This document shows, piece after piece, positions 1-8,089 of a DNA stretch of 60,277 bases. The notes under the pieces were generated by a model. It saw nothing but the letters and a program-made list of their open reading frames with translations, was not told the origin of the DNA and did no database searches. Position 1 is the first letter of the stretch. Every line of letters begins with the position of its first letter. The stretch spans positions 1-60,277 of the IMG/VR virus record IMGVR_UViG_3300045954_000073. The stretch is one strand, 5' to 3'. The translations under genes and the position numbers were made by a program. Origin of the DNA: a virus.

Positions 1-1608
1 ATGGCACATTCACAACTTTTTCAGCAACTAGCACGCACCATTCGTATTGTTCGCTATTGTCAACAGCATGATATCTCTACTGGTGAAGGTATTGAACGGA
101 TTTCTGCTATTGAGAAACTGATGTCGGTTCATAAAGCTAAAAGGCGGGAATTTCTCGCAGATTTGGGAAAAATTACTTTAGTAGGTGGAACAATTGGTTT
201 AAGTTCTGGCTTTTTTCGTAGTACTTTAGCTGTACCATTACCAGTAGATGCAAAGATAGCAATTGTTGGTGCTGGTTTAGCGGGACTTGCTTGTGCTTAC
301 GAACTACAAAAGAAAGGAATTAAGGCAACTCTTTATGAAGCCAGTAATAGAATAGGAGGACGTTGTTACTCTCTTAATGACTTTTTTTCGGGACAAGTTG
401 CCGAAAGAGGTGGAGAGTTAATCGACAATTCACACAAAACAATCTTAGGATATGCTCAAGAGTTTAAATTGGAATTGGAGGATTTATCAAAACAATCAGG
501 TGAAGTTGTTTATCACTTCGATGGACAGCGTTATACTGAATCAGTTATCGTTGATGAATTACGCGATTTTGTAACTGTAATTAGAGAAGATTTACGTTTA
601 TTGAGCAAACCGACTGCGAATAAATTTACTCAAGCTGATCAAATTCTCGACTTGACTAACCTGCAAGATTATCTTCAGAAACGTGGGGCAGGAAATCTCC
701 TCAAAAAAGTCATCCAAGCAGCTTATATTGGTGAATATGGAAGGGAACTTGAGCAGCAAAGTAGCTTAAATTTTATTCTTTTTATCCATGCAAATAGGCA
801 GTCAAAATTGAATCTGTTTGGGTTTAGTGATGAACGTTATCATATTGTTGGTGGTAATCAGCAAATTGTGGAAGGTTTAAAAAACCGTCTGCCAGGACAG
901 ATTAAATACGCGAAAAAACTCATTGCTGCGAAAAAGGATAGTGCAGGTAAAATTGAATTGACTTTTGATGATAACTTGAGTGAAAAATTTGATGCTGTTG
1001 TCTTTGCTATTCCCTTCTCAACTCTGCGAGAAGTAGATTTAAATGGACTACAACTACCACAATGGAAACGGGACGCTATCAACAATTTCACCTATGGAAC
1101 TAACTCAAAGTTGATGGTGGGTTTTAATAGTCGTCCTTGGGTTAACATCGGTTCTAATGGTTCTGCTTACTCTAATTTACCTACCTTTCAATGTGTTTGG
1201 GAAACTAATTACACTCAAGCTACTAAGAATCGGGCAGTTTTGACAAATTTCGCTGGCGGAAATTTGGGTGCAAGGCTAAACTCTAAAAATTTACAACAGG
1301 AAACTGCTAATTTTCTCAGTGATTTAAAACTAGTCTTTCCTGGTGCAGATACTTCAGCGGTGCAAATCAATCATCAGTTTTCAGCACATTTGGAAAACTG
1401 GTCTGTTAACCCACTAGCTAAAGGTAGTTATAGTTGCAATAAACCTGGTTACTTTACGACTATTGCTGATAATGAGGGGAAGTCAGTTGATAATCTCTAC
1501 TTTGCCGGAGAACATACTAGTTCATTCTATGAGTGGCAAGGTTTTATGGAAGGTGCAGCTGTTTCGGGAATTAAAGCTGCAAAGCAAATTATCCAGAGTT
1601 TTAAATAA
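1..1608 (+). CDS. Flavin-dependent amine oxidase with Tat signal
   Basis: A 535-residue FAD-dependent amine or L-amino-acid oxidase. These enzymes oxidise amines or amino acids to imines and reduce O2 to H2O2. A twin-arginine signal (KRREFLADLGK followed by a hydrophobic run) lies near residues 48-75, which suggests export. The dinucleotide-binding motif GAGLAGLACAYELQ with the downstream acidic EAS is near residues 90-117. The C-terminal FAD motif YFAGEHTS...WQGFMEGAAVSG is near residue 500. About 45 residues precede the twin arginines, so the true start could lie further in. It is not a phage-type gene and probably belongs to the host. The substrate cannot be read from the sequence. Confidence 0.88.
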   Translation: MAHSQLFQQLARTIRIVRYCQQHDISTGEGIERISAIEKLMSVHKAKRREFLADLGKITLVGGTIGLSSGFFRSTLAVPLPVDAKIAIVGAGLAGLACAYELQKKGIKATLYEASNRIGGRCYSLNDFFSGQVAERGGELIDNSHKTILGYAQEFKLELEDLSKQSGEVVYHFDGQRYTESVIVDELRDFVTVIREDLRLLSKPTANKFTQADQILDLTNLQDYLQKRGAGNLLKKVIQAAYIGEYGRELEQQSSLNFILFIHANRQSKLNLFGFSDERYHIVGGNQQIVEGLKNRLPGQIKYAKKLIAAKKDSAGKIELTFDDNLSEKFDAVVFAIPFSTLREVDLNGLQLPQWKRDAINNFTYGTNSKLMVGFNSRPWVNIGSNGSAYSNLPTFQCVWETNYTQATKNRAVLTNFAGGNLGARLNSKNLQQETANFLSDLKLVFPGADTSAVQINHQFSAHLENWSVNPLAKGSYSCNKPGYFTTIADNEGKSVDNLYFAGEHTSSFYEWQGFMEGAAVSGIKAAKQIIQSFK

Positions 1609-1744
1609 GTGAATTTAATTCAGTAATATCCCTGATACTGGGGAAAAACTAATTTCTAGGGATTTAGGTGGCAAACTATAGCCAAGTTGCATTCTGTATA
1701 GTACACTTGTATTGGTAGATTGCTGTCAGTACAGGTTCCAGAGT

Positions 1745-1780
1745 AAATCCCCCGGCTCGTCACCGAGGGATTTTTATTTT
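1745..1780 (+). terminator. Rho-independent terminator
   Basis: A stem AAATCCC/GGGATTT encloses a second stem CTCG/CGAG, followed by TTTATTTT. It lies about 140 bp after the amine oxidase stop and probably ends that transcript. The rest of 1609-1907 holds no gene I can support. Confidence 0.7.
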
Positions 1781-1907
1781 AGTTCTTACCAGTTAATAGC
1801 TTTAGGGCTTCTGTAAATTAATGCACTAATTTTGAACTAAATTCGCTCCTGCTTAACGTATGCCATGATTGCGATTGGTTAACATACCCCTGTTCAACGA
1901 AAAATGT

Positions 1908-2066
1908 TTACTTCCTCAATTGTGGACAGCCAAGGATTGCACAAGTGATAATTAAAAGCACCCAAATATATCCAGATGGAATGGCTTCTTTTATTAGGAA
2001 GACAAAGGCGAACAAGAATACGAAGAAAATAGAAAGTTTATTCATTAACTTTGTAGTTGTTGTCAT
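1908..2066 (-). CDS. Small two-helix membrane protein
   Basis: A 52-residue reading frame starting MTTTTKLMNKLSIFF, with two hydrophobic helices (about residues 11-27 and 32-46) and a basic end, PQLRK. It is the last gene of the minus-strand cluster that includes the gpK-like gene. Its start overlaps the 3' end of the preceding frameshifted gene, which suggests translational coupling. A second in-frame ATG lies at 2045. Size and topology would suit a holin-like or superinfection-exclusion peptide, but nothing identifies it. Confidence 0.5.
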   Translation of the reverse strand: MTTTTKLMNKLSIFFVFLFAFVFLIKEAIPSGYIWVLLIITCAILGCPQLRK

Positions 2067-2176
2067 TTCCTGCAATGTCGGTCACCCCAAAAATCTCGCC
2101 AGAAGGTAGTTTAAGATGTACTACATCTCTTGAGTCGGTCACCCAATCTGCAAAAGATTGAGGAACTCCAGCATGT

Positions 2177-2488
2177 TTAAAAAACAGCAGCTACAGAAGA
2201 TGTCACAACCATATTTAGTGCCTTCGACAAATCTTCCGGCTCATAAAAATCTGGCTTGCTTTGGTAGTCATAAATGATTTGATCCACTATTCTCATGGCC
2301 TCATAAAGGCACTTGCCAAAGCTAAAGTCATGCCAAGAATAATAAGATTCAAAAAAGCTATTCTGCTTATCACCGCATATAGATATATGCGGTTGATACG
2401 CTAGTCTATGACGTACAATAACCTTGCTTATTTGTATTGTGAACCCCTCATAATACAAAATCATAAATTCTCCTATTGTGAGCGCCAA
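2177..2488 (-). CDS. Hypothetical protein, probably frameshifted at its 3' end
   Basis: A 103-residue protein of no recognised family, overlapping the preceding gene by 16 nt. A start at the ATG at 2464 (MILYYEGFTIQ) is also possible. The frame stops right after a run of six T (minus strand). Removing one T joins it to an open extension of about 47 codons ending at 2038 (FKHAGVPQSFADWV...GEIFGVTDIAGND). That extension reads like ordinary protein and has no start of its own. The ancestral gene was probably about 150 residues, spanning 2038-2488. Confidence 0.55.
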   Translation of the reverse strand: MALTIGEFMILYYEGFTIQISKVIVRHRLAYQPHISICGDKQNSFFESYYSWHDFSFGKCLYEAMRIVDQIIYDYQSKPDFYEPEDLSKALNMVVTSSVAAVF

Positions 2489-2733
2489 ACAACTTTACCA
2501 AAACGATATTTAGAATTTATCAACACCATTCTTACTGTCAACATCAATTTAGGGGTGTAGCGATTTACAGCTATTTGCAAGCTTTGGGTAATCTTCTTTA
2601 TAGGATATTGAGCATAAATACACCCTTCTCCTAAAAATCGCCAAATTTTAAAAGCTGAATCCCAGATTTCAACTTTAAATAAAGTAACCTCTGTTCTGGA
2701 AATTGAAATACGTAGACATCGCTTATTCTTCAT
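2473..2733 (-). CDS. Hypothetical protein
   Basis: An 86-residue basic protein, MKNKRCLRISISRTEVTLF..., of no recognised family. It starts inside the last codons of the gpK-like gene (11-nt overlap) and its end overlaps the next gene, so it is very likely co-translated with the tail-tip peptidase. Confidence 0.55.
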   Translation of the reverse strand: MKNKRCLRISISRTEVTLFKVEIWDSAFKIWRFLGEGCIYAQYPIKKITQSLQIAVNRYTPKLMLTVRMVLINSKYRFGKVVWRSQ

Positions 2734-3526
2734 AACTAAACAACGATTTGTGTCTTACTATTTTAGCAGGCTTCCAATAACCTCCGTAAATAGCTGCATC
2801 ACTTAATCTGTCAATTAAGTGATGATAAAAAATATTTTTATCTGGCTCCCACATCAGACCAGCATGATTAAGTTTGCTGCTGTTGATACGCATCAACAAA
2901 ACATCATGCTTTTGAAGCTTTTCCGTGACTGGAATTTCTATGAATCCCTCGTTAGCAAAATTTTGTTCATAGAAGTTCCAATCAGGGTTTGTATTCCATT
3001 CCCCTATCTCCCCCCTAGGATAATCTTTTAATACAATTCCTATTTCAAAAAATGCATCCCTGATCAAGGTGTAACAGTCCAAAATCCCGTATCTGAACTC
3101 CCTACCCAAAAGCGGAGGACAATAGCCAGAAGGATGCGTTATTTCTAAATTCCCTTGAGGCAAAACCATCAGCACCCAAGGCAAGTTGGAAGCCTCGCAG
3201 GCGACTTTATCAAACTCACTAAATGCGAGCTTGCCATTATAAACACTAGCGTCTGTGTGGCTGTGAAAAATGGCCACCACTTCACAATTTGCACTAGCAT
3301 GGGCATACTCTGAGGCGGATATAGCAAAATCCGTTTTAGGGCTGCTGTGAATGTTTTGGCACGGAACAAACATCAACTCCCCTTGTACGTCAACGAACAG
3401 TCCACAAGCCTCATTTGGGTATTGGTTCCAAGCAAAGTTGATTAGCTGAGTCTTAAAATCTGCAAATTCCATGCTCATGATGAAATCATTATCAGGTAAG
3501 GGTGGTTGGGCGATCGCCTCTGTCAA
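2723..3526 (-). CDS. K: Tail-tip peptidoglycan peptidase, lambda gpK-like (JAB/MPN + NlpC/P60)
   Basis: A two-domain tail assembly protein of the lambda gpK type, used at the tail tip to cut peptidoglycan cross-links during infection. The N-terminal JAB/MPN-like metallopeptidase domain (about residues 25-140) has the EACG segment, HSHTD and SEFD, the pieces of a JAMM zinc site; the HxH-to-S spacing is longer than the classical motif. The C-terminal NlpC/P60 domain (about 145-250) has catalytic DCYTLIRD, NHAGLMW and HHLIDR. The longest frame starts with TTG overlapping the upstream stop; an ATG at 3478 (MSMEF) is an alternative. It is the only K-like gene in the window and lies about 50 kb from L and I, its usual neighbours. 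Confidence 0.82.
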   Translation of the reverse strand: MTEAIAQPPLPDNDFIMSMEFADFKTQLINFAWNQYPNEACGLFVDVQGELMFVPCQNIHSSPKTDFAISASEYAHASANCEVVAIFHSHTDASVYNGKLAFSEFDKVACEASNLPWVLMVLPQGNLEITHPSGYCPPLLGREFRYGILDCYTLIRDAFFEIGIVLKDYPRGEIGEWNTNPDWNFYEQNFANEGFIEIPVTEKLQKHDVLLMRINSSKLNHAGLMWEPDKNIFYHHLIDRLSDAAIYGGYWKPAKIVRHKSLFSYEE

Positions 3527-3714
3527 GATTTGAGATTGGTAATCCGAGGTTCAAAAAGGGATTTTATCCCACCACCCCAATGCTCATAAATATCAGTTTG
3601 CACGTTGTTAACGTAATCACTGTGCTTGTTTATCCAGAAACAGGTTTTCCCAATTCTAAATCTTGTCCAGTGTCCGCCTTTTAGTCGGCGATACCATTCA
3701 AAATCGTTTAGCAT
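3523..3714 (-). CDS. Hypothetical protein upstream of K
   Basis: A 63-residue protein rich in aromatic and basic residues (FEWYRRLKGGHWTRF, HSDYVNN, YEHWGGG). No family is recognised. Its stop overlaps the TTG start of the gpK-like gene, and the two form an operon. It faces the decayed M copy across a 35-bp gap. Confidence 0.5.
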   Translation of the reverse strand: MLNDFEWYRRLKGGHWTRFRIGKTCFWINKHSDYVNNVQTDIYEHWGGGIKSLFEPRITNLKS

Positions 3715-3749
3715 TAATTATATTAAGGTATGCGATCGCCTCTTGAATT

Positions 3750-4094
3750 ATGCCGACGATATCATCAGATTATAAGATAAAAATCAATCCTACTGAGAAA
3801 GTTACTTATAGGCGAAATGTGGTCAGCTTTGGTGATGGCTACCCACAGCGTTCAAAGTCTGGCATCAACGCAATTCGCTCAAGCTGGAGCGTGACTTTCA
3901 CTGACTTAAACACAGCAGATAAAATTGCATTGCAATCAATCATTGATACCGCAGCAGGTGTCACAGGAATTGATTGGGTTCCCCCTGGTGAAGTCTAGGC
4001 TAAAAGGTGGCTGATCTCCGAACGTGTCACTAATTGGTTATCAAATGAATTATGGGAAATCTCGTGTACTATGGAATTACTGCATGAGACTTAA
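3750..4094 (+). pseudogene. Minor tail protein M, second copy broken by an in-frame TAG
   Basis: A 114-codon copy of the gpM-like minor tail gene found intact at 53010-53354, with the same length and clear similarity throughout (MPTISSDYK, YRRNVVSFGDGY, SWSVTFTDL, WEISCTMELLHE). The frame is interrupted by TAG at 3996-3998, where the intact copy has a Gln codon in the PGEIQSKRW segment, so a single CAG-to-TAG change explains it. Reading past the TAG gives AKRWLISERVTNWLSNELW. Only 82 residues can be made without readthrough. Confidence 0.85.
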
Positions 4095-4105
4095 TTAAGT
4101 TAATA

Positions 4106-4335
4106 ATGCCAATACCAAGCACTGAATTATTAACCTTAACCCCAGATGCAATAATTGATTTTTATGTTTTGGACTTGTCGCCATTAAGTACAAATAAGCT
4201 TTATCGTTTCTGTAACTGGAAACAATCAAACGGCACTGATATTGTATTCCAGCGGAAAACGGCTTTCAAGTTGCAAATTGAGATTTGGAAAATATGCTGA
4301 ACTCCCTTGGGGGCTTCCCAGGCGTTGATAGTTAA
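4106..4335 (+). pseudogene. Minor tail protein L, second copy with a large internal deletion
   Basis: The first about 48 residues (ELLTLTPDAIIDFYVLDL, FCNWKQSNGTDIVFQ) match the intact L gene at 53376-54053. The sequence then jumps to the region for the L C-terminus (GKRLSSCKLRFGKYAELP), but in a different frame. About 480 bp are missing at a junction near 4252-4256. A further 2-nt loss in the final codons shifts the GGYPGVDS end. The surviving open frame (4106-4300) is only 64 codons and would lack most of the domain. Confidence 0.85.
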
Positions 4336-4355
4336 CAAATAATCAGAAAGAACTT

Positions 4356-4993
4356 ATGAACAATCAAGAATTAGCTACTCTTATCAGCAAATATGCCAAA
4401 ATCAAGTCCTATAATTTTTCCACAAAATTGAGTCATATAGAGATTGTTTACATTGAAGGCATTAACGGGGAAGAAGAGGGATGGACACTCAACAATGATG
4501 CCCCCAACGAATTCAATGACCAACGATTGGTTGCAAATCATGACTCAGATGGAAATTTGCAAATTATTGGCTCTTGGCAGGCGACTACTGAACCAGGTGA
4601 TCGCTACACATTTAATCCCATGAATCCTAAAGGTGCTGCCCGAATTCAGTTTGGTCAGTCGGCACACACGGCAACTCAGAGCCGCACGAAGCATTAATTC
4701 AAGTCGCTCCCGTCCCTGTTTACAGAGATTTCAACAAGGACGGAAAGCGAACTAGCGATAAGATTGATACTGGAATTTTTGGCATTAATCAACATCACGG
4801 ATATGACCTACCTCGCAATAATGTCGCCAACGCTAGTGCGGGGTGCTTGGTTGGAAGAAGACGCGAAGGACACAAAGAGTTTATGCGCCTAGTAAAATCA
4901 GATAGCCGATACAAAACTGACAAGGGATATGTTTTCTACACCACCATTATTCCTGGTGATGACTTGATGGCTCTCACCTTGTCTACTATTTGA
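4356..4993 (+). pseudogene. Phage cell-wall enzyme, L,D-transpeptidase-like motif, frameshifted
   Basis: The first frame (4356-4697, 113 codons) runs to FNPMNPKGAARIQFGQ and then breaks. A second frame picks up directly with VGTHGNSEPHEALIQ and continues through INQHHGYDLPRNNVANASAG and CLVGRRREGHKEF to IPGDDLMALTLSTI at 4993. The HHG and SAGC segments resemble the HG...SHGC catalytic signature of L,D-transpeptidase-like cysteine enzymes, with Ala in place of the second His. A short deletion near 4655 seems to have joined the halves out of frame. The catalytic half has no start, so the gene is probably inactive. Confidence 0.65.
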
Positions 4994-5012
4994 TTACTCA
5001 CAATAACTAAGA

Positions 5013-5038
5013 CCTTCATGATGAATTCATCATGAAGG
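5013..5038. repeat. Dispersed GAATTC-centred palindrome, copy
   Basis: A perfect 26-nt palindrome whose left half is CCTTCATGATGAA. It lies just after the frameshifted cell-wall gene. It shares its TGATGAATTCATCA core with copies at 12922, 42021 and 52966, while its outer arms differ by paired changes. Confidence 0.85.
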
Positions 5039-5108
5039 CGGAAGAGCAGCCGTACAAAAGCCCTTATCCAAGAAATGATGAGGGATGTTTTGACGTGTAA
5101 ATTAATTG

Positions 5109-5414
5109 CTAAAGCCTGTACCAATCCCTTGCATTTGCTTTTTTTAGACACTGTTCGGTGGGCAAGTAGGCAGATACAATGTCTAAATTTTCTTCCGTTG
5201 CACACTCAAAATACAAGAAACCCTCCACATAAAAATCTAAATGAATCACCCACTCATTAGTCAGTTCAGTATCAATTTTGAAAGCACATCCAGCTTTCAA
5301 TAAAGCCCATGCCTTCCCTACTTGTTGCTGGCATTCAGCACTGTCTCTATTAGTCCATTTCTCTTGGGAGACTATGGCACGCTCACAAAGTGAAATAAGT
5401 CGCTCTCTATACAT
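5109..5414 (-). CDS. Hypothetical protein
   Basis: A 101-residue protein (MYRERLISLCERAIVSQEKW..., YVEGFLYFECATEENLD). No family is recognised and no membrane segment is visible. It ends the minus-strand block that carries the ATPase, about 45 bp after the HNH-like gene. Confidence 0.55.
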   Translation of the reverse strand: MYRERLISLCERAIVSQEKWTNRDSAECQQQVGKAWALLKAGCAFKIDTELTNEWVIHLDFYVEGFLYFECATEENLDIVSAYLPTEQCLKKANARDWYRL

Positions 5415-5460
5415 ATTTTGCTAAAGCAATAGCGTTAATGATACTCAAATCTATCTAATT

Positions 5461-5895
5461 CTAGAGATATAAAAGTTTATATCCCAGTAGCAGACGTTTA
5501 GTAAATTTTTCTGTATTTCTGTTGTTCCACACTGGATTTTTCTTGTCTAAAATCCAGTTTTGGGAATTATGGCAAATGGTAGTATGACATTTTTTGCACA
5601 CTGGAAACCAGTTCACGCCCAAATGATTGCCATCGTATTGCGTATGGTGTAACTCAACGTATTTGTGCTTTAAACAACAGCAGCACAATGAATCGTATCT
5701 TTCTAGCTTTGAATGCGCGATCGCACATTCTCGACTATAGTTGTTGCCATAGCGAACTGAATAATCTAATTGCGGTTTAGTAGATATTCGTGTAGTAGTT
5801 CCACTTGCTTGTCGCTTGGTGCTTGTCCCATCATGTCTTCCCACTTGGTTTTGATTTCGGCGGGAGTGGGTACTCGTCCGAGTTCGTCTGCCCAT
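5461..5895 (-). CDS. HNH-type zinc-binding nuclease-like protein
   Basis: The C-terminal two thirds show an HNH-like zinc fold: CCCC..., VELHHTQYDGNHLGVNW, then CKKCHTTICH. This is the usual arrangement of CxxC pairs around the HH core in small phage HNH endonucleases, which often act near terminase or replication genes. The ATG at 5895 puts about 43 residues inside the 3' end of the upstream ATPase gene in another frame. That Arg/Thr-rich stretch looks like a shadow, and a later non-ATG start (for example a GTG about 17 codons in) is possible. A second HNH-like protein lies at 10046-10393. Confidence 0.6.
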   Translation of the reverse strand: MGRRTRTSTHSRRNQNQVGRHDGTSTKRQASGTTTRISTKPQLDYSVRYGNNYSRECAIAHSKLERYDSLCCCCLKHKYVELHHTQYDGNHLGVNWFPVCKKCHTTICHNSQNWILDKKNPVWNNRNTEKFTKRLLLGYKLLYL

Positions 5896-7454
5896 TTAAC
5901 CAAATCCTCATACCAATCAGTTTGAATATCTTCGGGAGATGCCAAAGGAATAGTTAGGGGAAGCTGGTTGAGTGGTAATAATCCTTTGGGTTTGTTCCCC
6001 TTCTTTTTGAATTGCGTGTAACTGTGGTGCGTGGGGTGTACTGCCACTTGCTCAGGAACAGAACCGCGCACCACACAGCTGTAAGCCGTCTCCTCAATAT
6101 ATTTACGTCGTGGGTCATCCTTCTTCCACTGCAAGGCAATTTGACGAGCAGTGGCACACAACCCAACTAGTAAGTAGTTATTCCTCATCTGCGCTGAGAT
6201 TCCTAAGTCGTCAGCATTTGAAGATTGATTGAGAGCGATCAACGCTATTTTGTATTTCCTGGACTCACTGCCTAGCCTTTTAATGGCGAGTTCCATATTT
6301 TCCTTGTCTTCAAAGTTTTCAAGACAAGCGTTGATTTCGTCAGCAAAAACAATAATTGATGGTTCCATATCTATCTGTTCTTTGGAAAGCGATCGCCGAT
6401 GGTCTAGGAGTCCAAGCAATATGAGCAGCTGCTTTTCTATTAACTTAAAGTCCATAATCGTATGAATGCCCAACTCCTGCCATAAAACATTTACATTGGC
6501 GTGTGGGTCGAGAGCTAAAACTTGAGCAGGTTCATCTTTGGTCAGCCAACCGGCTACCCATGTAGCCACCGAAGTTTTACCACTACCAGAATTACCAGCA
6601 ATGATAATACCGACTGCATCATCCGCTAAATCCCGCCAATCATAAAATTCAATTGCCCCTATCTTGCCAGGACACAAAGCCTCATAGTCAATCTCATCCG
6701 TCAATTCCACAGGGATATGTATTGCGGATAGCCTTGAAATTTCATTCCTGTGCTTGGACTCCTCTGCCTCCAATTTAGCTATTTCCGCTTTCAATTTAGC
6801 TAGTTGTAATTGGCGCTGCATCTCGACCAATTCATTGTGCTTCTCGGCCTGCTCACGCTCAAATTCCAACTCACTCGGAGATTTATCTAAGGCGCGTGCA
6901 ACTTGGTCTTGATGAGTAATCCTATCTTTTATGTATTCAGTTTCAACAGCAACTTTGTGTGAGGCAATTTCGCGCTGCTGCTCGTTGATTAATATCTCTT
7001 GATTTAAGTCCGTTTTTAGTTGCTCGAAGTAAGCTACAAATTCTCTTTTGTAGCGTTGCAAGCGTTTTGATGTTAGCGAAGTGCATCCAGCTAATATTAG
7101 CAAGCTACTCAATGCCCAGTTTTTAGCCTTTGGGTTGGTTGCCGCGATTGTCCGCAGTCGTGTTGCTTTTTCAGAAAGGATAAAAGTCCCTTGTGGTTGA
7201 AATCGCGGGTTAGCTGGTACGTAATCCTCTTGCCTCCAGTATCCTTCAGGTATGATGTATTGTTTGTCCTGGGTGCAGTACTTGGTATTGAAATTATTAA
7301 TCGTTTTAGGCTTAAAACAGAACTCAATTACATCGTATTTTGTACCCGAAAGAGAATAGACTGACAATCCTAATCCCGATATTCCAAGAGCGATCGCCAG
7401 CCCAATAGTAGTTTGATTCTGTTGTTTAAACAGCTTTAACCAATCCACCACCAT
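5766..7454 (-). CDS. Membrane-anchored FtsK/HerA-type ATPase (coupling-protein-like)
   Basis: A 562-residue P-loop ATPase. Two N-terminal hydrophobic segments (about residues 17-36 and 112-128) are followed by a charged coiled coil (about 140-245). The ATPase core has Walker A GNSGSGKTS (about 288), Walker B IIVFADEINA (about 360) and a Q/N-rich sensor segment LIALNQSSNADDLG. The layout of membrane anchor, coil and hexameric ATPase is that of FtsK/VirD4-like DNA pumps used in segregation or conjugative transfer. It overlaps the preceding membrane-protein gene by 19 nt. Its substrate is not evident; no relaxase or mating-pore gene is visible, so it may have an element-specific role. Confidence 0.72.
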   Translation of the reverse strand: MVVDWLKLFKQQNQTTIGLAIALGISGLGLSVYSLSGTKYDVIEFCFKPKTINNFNTKYCTQDKQYIIPEGYWRQEDYVPANPRFQPQGTFILSEKATRLRTIAATNPKAKNWALSSLLILAGCTSLTSKRLQRYKREFVAYFEQLKTDLNQEILINEQQREIASHKVAVETEYIKDRITHQDQVARALDKSPSELEFEREQAEKHNELVEMQRQLQLAKLKAEIAKLEAEESKHRNEISRLSAIHIPVELTDEIDYEALCPGKIGAIEFYDWRDLADDAVGIIIAGNSGSGKTSVATWVAGWLTKDEPAQVLALDPHANVNVLWQELGIHTIMDFKLIEKQLLILLGLLDHRRSLSKEQIDMEPSIIVFADEINACLENFEDKENMELAIKRLGSESRKYKIALIALNQSSNADDLGISAQMRNNYLLVGLCATARQIALQWKKDDPRRKYIEETAYSCVVRGSVPEQVAVHPTHHSYTQFKKKGNKPKGLLPLNQLPLTIPLASPEDIQTDWYEDLVKWADELGRVPTPAEIKTKWEDMMGQAPSDKQVELLHEYLLNRN

Positions 7455-8020
7455 CTCCTAAACAACTTAAAAAGAACTGGCAAAAGTGCTAACCCTAGCG
7501 AAAAACTTAACAATATTTGTATTTGAAAATTAATAGTCAAGCCATCTGTAGGCTGAACTCTAATCTCGTAGTTTTTTACCTCAATTTCAAAAGCTTGGAT
7601 TGATTCATTGGCGTAGTTCATAAGCTGCCTGTATTCCTTGGTTGCGTTCCATGAAATACCAGCAGAAGCCAACAATTTACTAAAGCCAAAGACTACCCGT
7701 GAAATATCTTTTACTTTGTAATCACTTTGCAAGTTAATCCCAGATTCACCAATGTCAATGCCGGCAGGGATTGACCCCAGCGCAAAGCCTATTAATCCTG
7801 CGCTCATTGCCCCTAATCCAAAATCAATAGCTAGGAAACAAAGCGAGATATTAGCAGAATTGGCGGTTAATGTAAGTAAAAAGTTTTTGATTACTGTAAC
7901 CGCTGCACAACTTGATAAATAGTCTTGTTCTAAGCGATTTAAATAATCTTGATACTCACGGGCTAACTGGCTGTGTGTTTGTTCTTCTTGCTGGTCTAGT
8001 TCGTCAATTTCGGGTAGCAT
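7436..8020 (-). CDS. Membrane protein, probable partner of the ATPase
   Basis: About 194 residues, read from the ATG at 8020 (MLPEIDELDQQEEQ). A GTG 11 codons upstream lies inside a hairpin and is less likely. There is a charged coiled N-terminus, two hydrophobic segments in the first half (about residues 45-95), and a C-terminal helix with a basic tail (LLPVLFKLFRRWWW). The end overlaps the ATPase start, so the two are probably coupled and may form a membrane complex. No family is recognised. Confidence 0.6.
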   Translation of the reverse strand: MLPEIDELDQQEEQTHSQLAREYQDYLNRLEQDYLSSCAAVTVIKNFLLTLTANSANISLCFLAIDFGLGAMSAGLIGFALGSIPAGIDIGESGINLQSDYKVKDISRVVFGFSKLLASAGISWNATKEYRQLMNYANESIQAFEIEVKNYEIRVQPTDGLTINFQIQILLSFSLGLALLPVLFKLFRRWWWIG

Positions 8021-8047
8021 TGTATTCTCATTAATTAAAAAACTTGT

Positions 8048-8081
8048 AACCACTACTCCTTAAGTCATCTGAGTAGTGGTT
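8048..8081. terminator. Strong intergenic hairpin
   Basis: 11-bp arms AACCACTACTC/GAGTAGTGGTT around a 12-nt loop, followed on the plus strand by TTTATTT. Flanking genes are on the minus strand, where the hairpin follows the stop at 8090 and a T run begins about 4 nt later. It could be a terminator or attenuator within the minus operon, or stop plus-strand transcription. Confidence 0.6.
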
Positions 8082-8089
8082 TTTATTTA

